Under the pieces are notes generated by a model. The model saw only the letters and a list, made by a program, of their open reading frames with translations. It did no database searches and had not been told where the DNA came from. Positions 12,401-20,534 of a DNA stretch of 64,000 nt are shown in pieces. Position numbers and translations under genes: made by a program. The stretch is from NCBI RefSeq assembly GCF_932526225.1, contig NC_064038.1:13641070-13705069 (forward strand), written 5' to 3'. This DNA is from Nematostella vectensis (taxonomy: Eukaryota > Cnidaria > Anthozoa > Actiniaria > Edwardsiidae). Every line of letters begins with the position of its first letter. Within the stretch, counting starts at the first letter, position 1.

Positions 12401-14827
12401 ATTGCAGTACTTGTGAAGGAGGTATGGACCACCAGCATTATTCCTTTTGACATCAGGGCGGTATCGGTTGGTTGAATTGTCGTCTCACCTTTTTAAAAAT
12501 GTTATGTAAGGAATTTCCTGTGGCATTCGCCTCTGCCTTGTTGCGCAGTTCTAGGGGGGTTGGGTCGAGTTTATAAACGAACAAAATACCGAGTTTCAAT
12601 TAAACATGGCGTCGTAAACATGTTGACGTGAAACTGATTGAAAGCTAGAAAATGGTAGATTTTGGTAATTCTGCTCCCGGAAAATCTTCTCTAGTCAGAT
12701 TCACAACTTCAACATTGGCATCTATCGACGCCATGTTAAATTGCTTCCCCTAATATCTTCCCAGCATGCCGTTCGCTGATCAACTCGAACCCAATCCCCC
12801 GCGTAAAAACGTAGGAATGGAAATTAAATTTAAGATTTGTTTAAGCTGCTTACTTGTACTTTAGCTTTTTATCCTTCTGGTTATTTCGTTTTCTTTTTGC
12901 GTTTGAGTTGTTTTCTTTTTTGCTTCGTTTATATGTTTTAATTAAATTCCATATCATTTCTCGTCCGCCCAGTTTTGAATATTTTTTGCATTATTGTCCC
13001 TCTTTTTGATAGTCTTGTTTCACTGACTCCGCTTTTTGTTTAAATTTGTTAGTAAACATTATTACCACTAGTCAAACACATACTTCAACAATAAGAACTC
13101 GGCGACCAAAAGATCGCCCCATCCCATTCCTTTCTAGAGAGTGGGTACAGGGTAGCGCGGCCGGAACAGCCACAGGTAGCCCAATACCCCACACAGGTAG
13201 CCACATAGATTAATCGCTTTGTTATTGTGCAGGGAACGGCTTGAGAAACTGTAGCGCGTGTGTGGCGCCGTTTATTTTACTGGATAGCTACTGTGTACGC
13301 GAGTGCCCCCAGAAAGGTCACTTCTTAAATGCCAAGCTTCGACAGTGTAAAAAGTGAGTACAGGCGGGTTTTTTTTTCTTAAAAAAAAAGAGTACAAGCG
13401 GTGAATATGCGAAAGACGCCATAAAGTGGTTATTTTTTTCAATCTCCATACATTGCATTCACCCCCCTCTCCGCCAAAATTGGGTAATAGGCGACTTTCG
13501 CTAGAGATCACGTATCTATTGGGGTGACAAACTAGCGCGCGCTCAGGCTTTTAGCGGCAAAATAACAGCAACAAAAAGCAAACTTATTTACCGCTCGCAA
13601 ATAAAGATAAAAGGTTTCTTTTTAGAAAGCGATTATTTTCATTTATAGATTTTTTCGTCATTCACTGGTGTGACGGGCGCAGTCATTTCTGTGTTTATTT
13701 TGGCTTGATCTTGCCTAGCGCAAATCACCTTTTTCGTCAAATACTATCCTTTTCCATTTGATACCTGACTGCGCGCCCCCCAGTAAATTCTTAGTACGCG
13801 TCTGCTCTAAGGCCATCGCAACTGTCTGATATGCTTTCCTCCATTTTAGCTATTCCGAGTCTCCAATGTAAATAACTGCCCATATAAATTTTGAGTTCAC
13901 CCTAGTTCGTTCATTTTATACAGGTGCCATTCGTCCTGCTCGAGTTGCATCGGACCATCCGCAAATGACTGCATCACGTGTTCCGACCCCAGCAACGCCC
14001 TCATCGGGTTCACTTGCAAAGCCAACTGCACTCCTGGGCAATTCAAGAACACGGCTACGAGAGTCTGCGAAAACTGCCACCCGACTTGCGCATCGTGCTC
14101 GTCAAGCGGCCCCAAGTGCACATCCTGCATCCCTGGCCTCGTCCTCTCCGAGAAGGGCGGGGTGTGTGAGTCCGAGTGCAGTAAAGGCCGTTACAAGTCC
14201 GGTGATGCATGCAAGCCATGTCACGTGTCTTGTAACGCCTGCAGAGGCCCTGCAAAGGGCGACTGTTTAAGGTGTAACCCTGGCCATGTGTACTTTAAAC
14301 ACACTTGTGTTACGGAATGTCCGGAGGGTACATTTGTTGATGATAGCGACGGTGCCGATGCTAGGCGATGTCGCCCGTGCCACGCTGCATGTCGAACTTG
14401 TACCGGATTATCTGTGGATGAATGCACGAGTTGTAGTAAACATCTGTTCCTGCAGAAGACTTCATGTGTGCTTCAGTGCTCAGCGGCCTACGAACCCGAT
14501 AGCTCAAGTATGCTTTGCAAGCCATGCGAGAAATCCTGTCCAGACTCCCCGTCCAGACCTCGAAATCGGTCTGTTCAAAATTTTCAGATGCTGCGGGTCC
14601 TACTCGCAAGCCCGCGGGACAGTCACGTGATTGGTATTGCTGTGACGTCAATAATAGTATGTGTTGGACTGTTCTTTGTTGTGTTTGGGGTACTCCAGAC
14701 ACGATCTGCGGGAGGCCTGTGTTGGCGACGGAGATACACAATCTTAAAAGCTGATTTTCAGAAAGATTGCAGCGAAGATGAAATGGGCTTAATTGAAAAT
14801 GAAGACGGCACCGAAGGCACTGCATAA
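451..14827 (+). CDS. PCSK5-like: Furin/PCSK5-type proprotein convertase, 3' part of gene (17 exons)
   Basis: Calcium-dependent subtilisin-like endoprotease that would cleave secretory precursors after paired basic residues in the Golgi, at the cell surface or in endosomes (family knowledge). Exons 451-488, 843-1008, 1738-1910, 2647-2859, 3466-3566, 4136-4357, 4786-4910, 5636-5812, 6593-6777, 7263-7896, 9266-9584, 9923-10140, 10676-10846, 11332-11515, 12078-12421, 13233-13353 and 13924-14827 join in one unbroken frame, with GT/AG at every border. Seen in order: catalytic domain with the His and Ser of the triad and the oxyanion Asn, P domain with RGD, about 18 furin-like Cys-rich repeats plus a partial one, a transmembrane helix and a short acidic tail. 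The prodomain and catalytic Asp are upstream of the window. The long Cys-rich region plus membrane anchor resembles the PC5B isoform or insect Furin-2 rather than furin itself, which has few such repeats. Exact orthology is not settled. Confidence 0.93.
609..751. repeat. Poly-G tract and short direct duplication in intron
   Basis: A G run of about 22 bases (609-630, with one A shortly after) is followed by two near-identical copies, at 652-683 and 720-751, of a segment containing ATATGGAAAAAGCTTAGTAT. Open frames here are low-complexity artefacts. Confidence 0.7.
843..1008 (+). CDS. PCSK5-like: Convertase exon: catalytic His
   Basis: It opens after ATGCAG and closes at GTATGA in phase 1. It reads [20 protein letters not shown], then [26 protein letters not shown] is the furin-family active-site His motif, with the His codon at 921-923. 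[13 protein letters not shown] continues the catalytic domain. The first exon joins it as NY|DKLASYD, as expected for the family. Confidence 0.94.
1009..1737. other. Intron, no gene seen
   Basis: AT-rich. It contains a short perfect inverted pair, ATAGCACGAT at about 1119-1128 and ATCGTGCTAT at about 1155-1164, inside a weaker larger foldback (about 1090-1195) that may be a decayed MITE. Nothing else was recognised. Confidence 0.5.
1738..1910 (+). CDS. PCSK5-like: Convertase exon: catalytic domain core
   Basis: It joins as [24 protein letters not shown] and continues with [20 protein letters not shown], a nearly invariant furin-family block including the SWGP.DDG substrate-pocket and calcium-site region. 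It ends [14 protein letters not shown] in phase 0. The last 30 or so bases and the donor are the template of the tandem repeat that follows. Confidence 0.95.
1879..2206 (+). repeat. Minisatellite built from exon end plus 5' splice site
   Basis: Imperfect tandem copies with units of about 63-78 bp. Each copy carries the exon tail (GACGGCATAGAAAAG) followed by GTATGT or GTACAT and then a G-rich spacer. The true exon end at 1910 is the first copy. Further exon-tail/donor copies occur near 1974, 2037 and 2115, and a degraded one near 2189. The spacers expand into G runs. Confidence 0.85.
2240..2550. repeat. CAT/ATC trinucleotide microsatellites
   Basis: Two runs of imperfect (CAT)n/(CATCGT)n, at about 2240-2337 and 2461-2533, within the intron 1911-2646. 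No gene content was seen in the rest of the intron. Confidence 0.85.
2647..2859 (+). CDS. PCSK5-like: Convertase exon: oxyanion-hole Asn
   Basis: Phase 0 on both sides, 71 codons. It reads [18 protein letters not shown], with the oxyanion Asn codon at 2689-2691, then [20 protein letters not shown] and [20 protein letters not shown]. These are diagnostic blocks of the furin/PC catalytic domain. The acceptor is ATTTAG and the donor GTAAGC. Confidence 0.95.
3129..3252 (+). repeat. Dispersed repeat, copy 1
   Basis: This 124-bp intronic segment (starting near GGGGCAAATGAACAATAT and ending near GCAGCTGCGTACTTACTC) recurs with about 90% identity at 19207-19321, same strand. It is probably a fragment of a dispersed transposable element; the class was not identified. 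Confidence 0.6.
3466..3566 (+). CDS. PCSK5-like: Convertase exon: catalytic Ser
   Basis: It reads [21 protein letters not shown] then [19 protein letters not shown] is the active-site motif, with the Ser codon at 3514-3516. The acceptor is ACCAG and the donor GTGAGC. It ends in phase 2, and AA plus C of the next exon makes Asn (EVN|RNLTW). Confidence 0.95.
3955..4143 (+). repeat. Two-copy tandem duplication of a 3' splice site and exon start
   Basis: Segments 3955-4036 and 4064-4143 are about 80% identical. Both end in a pyrimidine tract, CAG, and the first bases of the exon (GCAGCCATAACCTGAC versus ACAGCCGTAACCTGAC). The second copy is used, because only it continues as NLTWRDMQH. Confidence 0.75.
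4136..4357 (+). CDS. PCSK5-like: Convertase exon: end of catalytic domain, start of P domain
   Basis: It reads [20 protein letters not shown], then [20 protein letters not shown], then [18 protein letters not shown]. The YGLLDA and VPP..C blocks mark the catalytic/P-domain boundary in this family. It ends AG|GTATGG in phase 2. Confidence 0.94.
4786..4910 (+). CDS. PCSK5-like: Convertase exon: P domain
   Basis: It reads [17 protein letters not shown], then [25 protein letters not shown] followed by a beta strand and RG(D) is the P-domain pattern. The RGD motif is split by the intron: RG here, D in the next exon. The acceptor is CTACAG and the donor GTACTC. Confidence 0.93.
5267..5605 (+). repeat. 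About eight-copy, ~41-bp minisatellite in intron
   Basis: Tandem units contain GGTGGCCACGGTAGCGCGCG followed by TGCACTATAACACTTTGTAT. The array stops about 30 bp before the acceptor of the next exon and, unlike several other arrays here, does not include the splice junction. Confidence 0.9.
5636..5812 (+). CDS. PCSK5-like: Convertase exon: P domain
   Basis: It reads [20 protein letters not shown], then [20 protein letters not shown] and [16 protein letters not shown](T)THSWEE.P.G.W.LE is the most conserved block of the convertase P domain, which is needed for folding and stability of the protease in this family. The acceptor is CTTCCAG and the donor GTTAGT. Confidence 0.95.
5858..6125 (+). 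mobile_element. MITE family A, copy 1 (CAGGCCCGTACCC ends, 5-bp TSD)
   Basis: Terminal inverted repeats start CAGGCCCGTACCCAGG and end TAGGTACGGGCCTG. A perfect 5-bp direct repeat, GCTAT, flanks it (5853-5857 and 6126-6130). The interior matches the copy at 55012-55297 (for example AGCTAGATCACTCT and GGAGATACTGCAAAGGCAT). Non-coding; the superfamily was not assigned. Confidence 0.8.
6483..6592 (+). repeat. Three partial copies of a 3' splice region
   Basis: The segment TATATGGTCACTTAnGTTTC followed by TTCTC occurs three times before exon 6593. The last two copies both end in TTCTCAG (6541-6546 and 6587-6592), so a decoy acceptor lies 46 bp upstream of the real one. Confidence 0.75.
6593..6777 (+). 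CDS. PCSK5-like: Convertase exon: end of P domain, first Cys-rich repeat
   Basis: It reads [20 protein letters not shown], then [20 protein letters not shown]. The first part is the last P-domain strand (L..W.L.FYGT); the second is the first furin-like Cys-rich unit. It ends in phase 0 at GTAAGT. Confidence 0.92.
6806..6880. repeat. Paired poly-C and poly-G tracts
   Basis: A C-rich run of about 28 bases (6806-6834, one G inside) is followed 33 bp later by a run of ten or more G (6868-6880). They can pair as a hairpin, and each run alone can form i-motif or G-quadruplex structures. The rest of intron 6778-7262 shows nothing. Confidence 0.7.
7263..7896 (+). CDS. PCSK5-like: Convertase exon: four furin-like Cys-rich repeats
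   Basis: This large exon (211 codons) has four repeats of the C..C...C..C pattern, for example [56 protein letters not shown] and [20 protein letters not shown]. In PC5 and PACE4 this region binds cell-surface heparan sulfate and tissue inhibitors (family knowledge). The acceptor is CTCCAG and it ends in phase 1 at GTACAA. Confidence 0.94.
8206..9291 (+). repeat. ~25-copy, 41-bp minisatellite made of a 3' splice site plus exon start
   Basis: Nearly every unit contains ATCCATAGGACATTT followed by CCATCTCATGGCATCTTG or CCTGCTAATGGCATC. The true acceptor CCATAG at 9260-9265 and the first 25 or so bases of exon 9266 (GACATTTCCCATCAAATGGC) are the last unit, so the repeat is the splice acceptor plus the start of the exon. 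The unit length of 41 bp is not a multiple of three. Confidence 0.92.
9266..9584 (+). CDS. PCSK5-like: Convertase exon: two Cys-rich repeats
   Basis: It joins in phase 1 as [18 protein letters not shown] and continues [14 protein letters not shown], then [19 protein letters not shown]. An N-glycosylation sequon, NVT, precedes the second repeat. It ends AG|GTAGGA in phase 2. The start is chosen because the frame, the phase and the Cys spacing all fit only this copy of the acceptor. Confidence 0.9.
9585..9922. other. Intron, AT-rich, nothing recognised
   Basis: Very A+T-rich and without recognisable features apart from the pyrimidine tract and TTTTTAG acceptor at its end. Confidence 0.6.
9923..10140 (+). 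CDS. PCSK5-like: Convertase exon: two Cys-rich repeats
   Basis: It reads [19 protein letters not shown], then [18 protein letters not shown] and [19 protein letters not shown]. Sequons NTT and NGT are visible. It ends in phase 1 at GTAAAT. Confidence 0.92.
10437..10640 (+). repeat. ~6-copy, 32-bp minisatellite in intron
   Basis: Units contain TGTGTTGCGCTTGTGTTTGG followed by CCGATTCTCACT. It lies 35 bp before the next acceptor and does not include it. The open frames it creates on both strands are repeat artefacts. Confidence 0.88.
10676..10846 (+). CDS. PCSK5-like: Convertase exon: one Cys-rich repeat
   Basis: The phase 1 join gives [18 protein letters not shown], then [19 protein letters not shown]. 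The acceptor TCAAG is weak (no C before AG), but frame and Cys register support it. It ends ACAG|GTATGA. Confidence 0.88.
10847..11331. other. Intron with purine-rich tract
   Basis: It has a GGGAGG/GAAGG-rich purine stretch (10856-11030) followed by T-rich sequence. No gene was seen. Confidence 0.55.
11332..11515 (+). CDS. PCSK5-like: Convertase exon: one Cys-rich repeat
   Basis: It reads [20 protein letters not shown], then [17 protein letters not shown] and [14 protein letters not shown] sequon, NKT, is visible. It starts after TTTCCAG and ends in phase 2 at GTAAGC. Confidence 0.92.
11516..12077. other. Intron, nothing recognised
   Basis: There is no coding signal and no clear repeat, apart from a purine-rich patch near 11797-11820. 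Confidence 0.5.
12078..12421 (+). CDS. PCSK5-like: Convertase exon: two and a half Cys-rich repeats
   Basis: It reads [18 protein letters not shown], then [19 protein letters not shown] and [13 protein letters not shown]. The third repeat is completed in the next exon. The acceptor is GTTACAG and it ends in phase 1 at GTATGG. Confidence 0.92.
12554..12800. mobile_element. Foldback/MITE-like element
   Basis: The outer arms, GGGGGGTTGGGTCGAGTT (12554-12571) and its imperfect complement at 12779-12800, enclose a second inverted pair: ATTAAACATGGCGTCG near 12600 and CGACGCCATGTTAAAT near 12730. There is no coding capacity. The rest of intron 12422-13232 shows only T-rich sequence and two CACAGGTAGCC motifs near its end. 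Confidence 0.6.
13233..13353 (+). CDS. PCSK5-like: Convertase exon: Cys-rich repeat
   Basis: It reads [20 protein letters not shown], then [20 protein letters not shown]. It completes the repeat begun in the previous exon and starts the next. The acceptor is TGTGCAG and it ends in phase 2 at GTGAGT. Confidence 0.91.
13354..13923. other. Intron, nothing recognised
   Basis: No gene or clear repeat was seen. It ends in TTTATACAG. Confidence 0.5.
13924..14827 (+). CDS. PCSK5-like: Convertase last exon: Cys-rich repeats, membrane anchor, tail
   Basis: Four Cys-rich repeats ([63 protein letters not shown]) and a partial fifth are followed by a hydrophobic helix at about 14624-14695 ([20 protein letters not shown]). 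A basic stop (WRRR) and a tail of about 30 residues come next. The tail carries YTIL, a Tyr-based sorting motif, and an acidic run ([16 protein letters not shown]). In furin and PC5B an acidic cluster plus such a motif directs retrieval to the trans-Golgi network, and the same role is inferred here. The stop TAA is at 14825-14827. Confidence 0.95.
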
Positions 14828-14869
14828 CTAACATTCAAATGATATAGTAATATATTCGATACATGAAGA

Positions 14870-15275
14870 ATTGGCGTACGTCCTGATTGGTTAGTTGTTA
14901 CGAGTCACGTGATTGTGTACCTAGCCTTCTATCGGCCACAAGTCACGTGGTCACTTACGAACAACAACTATCTTTTATTCACACGTTTTGACTGTTTTTA
15001 CTGCTGCAATCATGCGAATGGATAAGACGTCTCCTTTTGGCTGCAACAAGCCACGTGACTGTGTACGTCGTTTCCTATTGGCCGCAACAACGCCGTCTCC
15101 TATTGGCTGCAACAAGCCACGTGATTGTGTACGTCGGTCTCCTATTGGCCTCAACAAACCACGTAACTATGTATGTCGTCTTCTATTGGCTGCATCAAAT
15201 CAGGTTGCGCACGTGTCATATTGGCATGAAACGAGTCAAATGTCAAAGTCTATTTTGTCTCTTATTGGCTGAAAA
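14870..15275. repeat. Tandem array of ATTGG and CACGTG motifs
   Basis: Degenerate units of about 40 bp lie just downstream of the convertase stop. They combine CCTATTGGC(T/C)GCAACAA with CCACGTGA(C/T)TGTGTACGTCG. ATTGG is an inverted CCAAT box and CACGTG is an E-box. The array probably lies in the 3' UTR or just beyond it. Confidence 0.7.
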
Positions 15276-16730
15276 AGTCACATGAATACGATGAAATTTC
15301 CCGAGAAGTTGTATCATACAACCCGGCCAGTACAAAACTGGAACCAAAATGGAATAACAAAAGCAGCTCTTTATCGCCAACCATACAGTTGACTTCTATT
15401 TACAACTTGGCAATGGACGCACTCTTTAATTATTTCTGTATTTTAAGATGGAATGGATAAAAGTGACTAATCGGGCTATCAGTATTCTATGTGCTGTCGA
15501 TTCACATGAACTTCATTTACTAGCAAACCAGCCTGGCAAAGATACGCTCCAGGGCGTATCAAAACTTGAAGAAATCCATCTATAATCATCTTTAAAATTT
15601 GCGTCTTTGGTGACTGAATGACTAACCACTTTCTTAAAAATTCACACGCATCACACTTGAAACTAAAAACGATCATAGCGCTTTCATATAAACCTGTATA
15701 CTTATACTTAACTGAGTGATATGGCAAGCATTTGGCATTTAAACCGATTCCTCAATCGCTTAGGGAAAAAGCAACAACTGGGAATATAAAAGGTGAAGGA
15801 GTTTTTAAACTAAGGCTGCTTTTAAAGGCTTTGGTCAGAGTTGAAGACAAGTATGTCTTTTGGTTTCAGTTTCAAAAGCGGCACTTTCCCTGAAGCATAT
15901 TTCACTAATCAGCAATTTGCACTTTGGCTTAGTTCTAATGTCGTTGAGCCGAATTCAAACTCTGTGTCAAGCTCATTTTCATTTGACATTTGATACTGAT
16001 GATTTATCTGTGATACAACATGCGAATTTTAAATCCTCTTTCAGCCACCATTTTGTCATCCAAGTAAAAAAAGCATCTAATTTGGGAAAGCTTTTGCTGT
16101 GTTTTTTATCGGATTTGGTAAGTGAGGTATAAAATGCTGTTTTAAGGTGGTTACTTCGAGATTTTATAATTTGATTCCAATATTTTATGGAAACATGATA
16201 ACAAAGGCGTGGCTGGCAAGGACACTCTAACTATAGTTATCTTCTAGTAAAAAATTCTTCTCTTTCACTACTTTTAATATCAGACGTTTTCTGCTCCACT
16301 CCTATAATCTCCTCTAAAAACAATAATGGTCACAGCCATCATATATTTTCTAACAATCAAAGGAAATTGAAATATAGTTTTATATTAATTTTATATTATA
16401 TACAGATTTGTATATTTGCAAGCAATAAAAGATGCTTAATATAATCAAAATTAATAATATTTCCCACTCGTGGAAAATTCTCCATCAGAAATCAAATACT
16501 ATTCAGAACCAAAAGTTGTACAATAAGAGAACTCGATAAAAAAGGATTAATAAAAAGAACTAGCTGTTCAATTGTTTGTTGATAGAGTATTCCTTCGAAG
16601 ATTGGGAGGGGTGGCTCTGTTAATTTTCTCTTCTTGATTTTTTTTTTATACAAGTTTAAGTATTAATCTAAAAGACAAATGTTTACTCGAGATGTAGGAC
16701 GGGTTGCAGCTAGCATCTAAAAATAGATGG
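15276..16730. other. Intergenic, no gene seen
   Basis: AT-rich sequence between the two convergent genes. AATAAA occurs near 16424 and could serve the convertase as a distant poly(A) signal, but no nearer one stands out. Short open frames here look random. Confidence 0.45.
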
Positions 16731-17044
16731 CAAAGGGAGCTCACCTCTACGGTTTGAATAAAGTTAGAGTTGTTTTTTAGCTTTGCGTTGTTGATTTAGT
16801 GCGTGTGTGCGTTTGTATCTGTTGTCTACTTTTTCGGCGCCCGGTGCTTTCTGGCGCCCTCTCATTGGTTAGCGGTCTAACGGCCGTCTCGACTGCGAAA
16901 TGGCTTCCATGTCACGGCATACCTAGTAAAAAGAGACAAGTAGACAAGAGATACATACGCACACACGCACTAAATCAACAACAATGCAAAGCTAAAAAAA
17001 AACAACTCTAACTTTATTCAAACCCTAGAGGTGAGCTCCCTTTG
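16731..17044. mobile_element. Foldback (long inverted repeat) element
   Basis: Arms of about 100 bp, 16731-16829 and 16941-17044, are near-perfect inverted copies (left arm begins CAAAGGGAGCTCACCTCTA; right arm ends with its complement). About 110 bp of unrelated, GC-richer sequence separates them. Non-coding and MITE-like. Confidence 0.85.
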
Positions 17045-17249
17045 TAGATGACGCCGTGGGCCCCACTTCACGAAACAGTTTAATTAGGTCTGAACACGAC
17101 CCAAGTAATTGAGAAATCAGATTACGTACTCTAGTTATGGAACTATAAATAATTTCCACATAGTTTTTCAATATTTTTTTCGATATTTTTTTATACACCC
17201 CTTTGTAACAAACCGACAAAAACACTGGTGTTCACAAATTGTCTTTATA

Positions 17250-19115
17250 CAGTGGAACCTGGATCTTACGATACAGGATTTTACGATGACGTTCCTTTCT
17301 CTCGGCGGAAATACAGGGATGTTACTAAAACGGTGAGCGGGGAACAGGGAACGAGTGGTCAGCGGCTATCGACAAATCAAAGATGGCGTCCTCCTGTAAA
17401 AAAAAAAAAACAACACCAAAACGTTTTCTTTCTATTCCATGTAAGCATTCATACATGATAACAAAATATAATATAATATGAAATAAAAAAGATGTCGGTT
17501 CTGATAATTCTAACAGCCCACATTCCGGTACAAGACAATACGATGGCAGACTCGAAACAGTCGAAAACAAAAACGCAATAAATAAGTCAATAGAAACAAT
17601 ACAAACACGCTGCGTTAAAAATCCTTAATAATTTTTTGTTGGTCAATGCATTAAACCATTTATCTGATAAAAAAAGTGCGAAATAAAAAAAATATATTAG
17701 AAAACTGTATGTACTTATACTTAAAGAAGGCAAAAATATATTAACAGAAATGGGTCAAGCATGAGAGCATACTTTCAAGTGTGTTGCTTACTGTTTAGGA
17801 ATGAACCAGGTATAAAGTGGGGGAATGAAATACAAAATTTCCATTTCTGGAAAGCGGACTGTTAAGTCTCTACCCCTTCCAGAGGCATAGCCAGGATTTT
17901 TCATAGGGAGGGAGGGGGGGGGGGGAGGACAAAGGGCCTTTCTTATAAAGCCTATTGACACATGCACCCTTTGGTGTTAATGTAGCAATAAAGTTATCTC
18001 TATGTCTCATGCCTGCCAACTCTACATTTTTTTTGTCCATTATGATTTTTCATACAGTTCTTGTAGTTGAAACAAAATCTCTAGGTTTTGGAGTTTTCAG
18101 GGTTGACAGGCATGATGTCTGTTTAGCTGCATTAAAAATGTCCCATACATTTACTGTATTTTTGCTTCTTGAAGGGGGAAGGGGAGGGCCATCTTCCTGC
18201 CTCCTCTAGCCGTGCTGTGTACATGTTGTAGTGGTAAAAATATGGTGCATTCCCTCTAACCACTTTGCAAAGCTCTCAAACAGTTCACTTTCTTTGAACC
18301 TCCAGAGTGCTATTGATGTAGCAACCTGAGTATCACTGATTACAAGGTTATGCTATAAAAGTCTCGCAATGTTTTCAGAATTTCAGAGCACTATGAATTT
18401 ATTTCCTTGCTTTATCTTTAAATCTGAGCATCAGATATATGTAATAATCTGGACGACTTGGTGGTGAAAATACAGTACAGCTTGATAAATGTAACCATAG
18501 CAACGTACAACTCGAAAAATTCATGGTGAATTATTCTACAAATCATAATTATAATGAGTGTAACAAAGAGTAAAAGTAAAAAAAAAATGTTAGGAACATC
18601 CTCACATCAGCTAAACAGATTTTTCTTGAACAATTCAATGTTCCCAACAACTTTTTTTTATTTTGGACCACCAGAAAATTACTTGTTGTCTCACATATTT
18701 GTAATGAGAGAACACGAACGATACCACAATGGTTTTTAAAAACAATCTTTATTAACGTGTTACAATTTCAAGGTTGCTAAAATAAATTCAACGGCATTAA
18801 ACTTAAACTATAATTTCAACGACATGTATATATCACCCATAATCATAAAACAAAAAGTTCTTTCTCTAGTGTTCTCAGTGATTAACAACTGCATTGCCCT
18901 TGAAGAAAGAGTCTGTTGCAATGAAACAGTAACAATATATGGAAACATCAAAAGGTGATGATTTAGGTTCTTCCTTATCTGACAGTCTCCAGAAATCGTA
19001 AAACAATTAGTCCTTCCTTTACGTCGTAAAATCGAGGACCTATTTCTAACGATACCTCGATTTTACGATACATTTTCTTTTTCCCGAGGCACATCGTAAA
19101 ATTCAGGTTCCACTG
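17250..19115. mobile_element. pogo/Tigger-like DNA transposon, non-autonomous
   Basis: The terminal inverted repeats CAGTGGAACCTGGATCTTAC (left, 17250 on) and the complement of CAGTGGAACCTGAATTTTAC (right, ending 19115) are flanked by TA on both sides (17248-17249, 19116-19117). CAGT ends with a TA target site are typical of Tigger/pogo elements. The 1.87-kb interior has no long open frame and no DDE transposase was recognised, so this is probably a decayed or internally replaced copy. Confidence 0.75.
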
Positions 19116-19206
19116 TATATCTATTTTGTTCCATTAGGTTGTTTTTGTCAACTATATGACTCAAGCTACGAGCCAGTCAGTACGCAGCTCTTACAAGCTG
19201 CAATTT

Positions 19207-19321
19207 GATTGGGCAAATGAACAATATCCGCACCTCGACACAAAGAACGAGAAGAATAGAGACAAAAGAACTCCTTTGTAGAACAAAGATAATAGGAGAC
19301 AAAGCAGCTGCGTACTTACTC
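19207..19321 (+). repeat. Dispersed repeat, copy 2
   Basis: Direct-orientation copy of the segment at 3129-3252, sharing GGCAAATGAACAATATNCGC through GCAGCTGCGTACTTACTC at about 90% identity. Confidence 0.6.
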
Positions 19322-19648
19322 GATGCAAGATTCTCGAATTATAATATGAATATTTTTTCCTTTTTTGTTAATGAGGTGTAGAAAACGGCCATAAATTCCT
19401 CATTTTCGAAAAACAATAGAAAAATTATTCATGGCGCCGTAGCTCGCATAAATTAGGCCTGAGTACTGGAGTTAAAGAACTATGAATAATATCTCCATTG
19501 AGGTCAATTTCAACCTAGTCTGCGGCTGTCGCCCGTCGAATGACCGTGTAAAACCATCCGAAATGCCTCATTATCCAAAAACAACAGAAAAATACTCGAA
19601 TAAAAAAGTGTTAGAATTGTTAAAAGTGCCAGAAACCAGAAGTGTCGG

Positions 19649-19654
19649 GTCTGT

Positions 19655-19685
<31 letters not shown>

Positions 19686-19722
19686 GACCGAAAGCTTGGT
19701 AATTCAAACCCACCGTGGAACG
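19649..19722 (+). pseudogene. tRNA-Asn pseudogene (GTT anticodon)
   Basis: The 5' half is almost intact: D arm TGGCGCAATCGGTTAGCGCG and anticodon arm TTCGGCTGTTGACCGAA with GTT in place. The T arm is damaged (GGTAATTCAAACCCACC instead of a paired arm with TTCGA), and the acceptor stem mispairs at several positions. It is therefore a decayed tRNA copy or a tRNA-derived SINE head. Confidence 0.75.
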
Positions 19723-20528
19723 TAATTTCGCCCCTGGCTTGAGCTTGAGCCATCAACCTCTCCGCTAAGCGCGCTCTTTAATGTTCAGGTTCCTACTCCA
19801 GGTTTTTACTGTATCCCATTCTAGCTTAAAACATCCTTGTTTATTAGATAACAGTAAATATTTGGATCATATGCACATTTAATTACTCGCTAAATTAACT
19901 TGCGTAGCGGCTCAAGGGAAAGGAAGGGGGAGAGGCCGAGGGGTTCATGTGATTGGTCAATTTTGACAGCTACTTGAGAACACACGCTGAGTGCAGCTTA
20001 GGGGTGGCGCGGCTAGAACAATGGTCTTCCGGCAGGCGCGCCCTTCCCCTCTTCCCAGTTCCCCTAGGCCGCGCGCTCGCTTTCTTTTCTGCCGGCTCAA
20101 CATGAGGGAGTTAAATACTAGTAGTAAGCGACAAGCAATAAATACACATGCTGTAATCCGCTGTGATTCATCTGTAACGCATAAAGGGCTGAAAAATGGC
20201 TGAAATATTTGTCTTTGAGGGTCATGCGCTTGTTAAAAGGCAGGTAATAAATGCTACAGTTTCCTTAGCTCGGGTTAGGTTTTACTTATTACATATAATT
20301 TTCTTATTTATATCAATTAAGAACTGCTGGTGTTACGACATATGGATTCTCTGTGTACGACTTTCTTTAAAACAGGTGTATATCAGCGCCTAATGCAGAC
20401 TAACACGATACTTGAACTTGTAATGATTTTATTGATCGCATTCTGAGTAACTCTGTTTCCATCGTGGAGTCCACGTTATTCCATGTCAGTGGACAGGATA
20501 ACTAAATATTTACGACCCTAATGATAAC
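19723..20528. other. Intergenic, no gene seen
   Basis: It holds a GC-rich patch with alternating GCGCGC near 19995-20100. Small open frames have no recognisable content. Confidence 0.4.
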
Positions 20529-20534
20529 TTTATT
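20529..20534 (-). other. Candidate poly(A) signal AATAAA of the Ig/TSP1/PLAC gene
   Basis: TTTATT on the plus strand reads AATAAA on the minus strand, about 270 bp past the stop codon at 20805. The placement is plausible; nothing else supports it. Confidence 0.35.

Noticed and set aside
14361-14834. 157-codon minus-strand frame opposite the last convertase exon
   Set aside because: Shadow of the true coding strand, with no recognisable domain.
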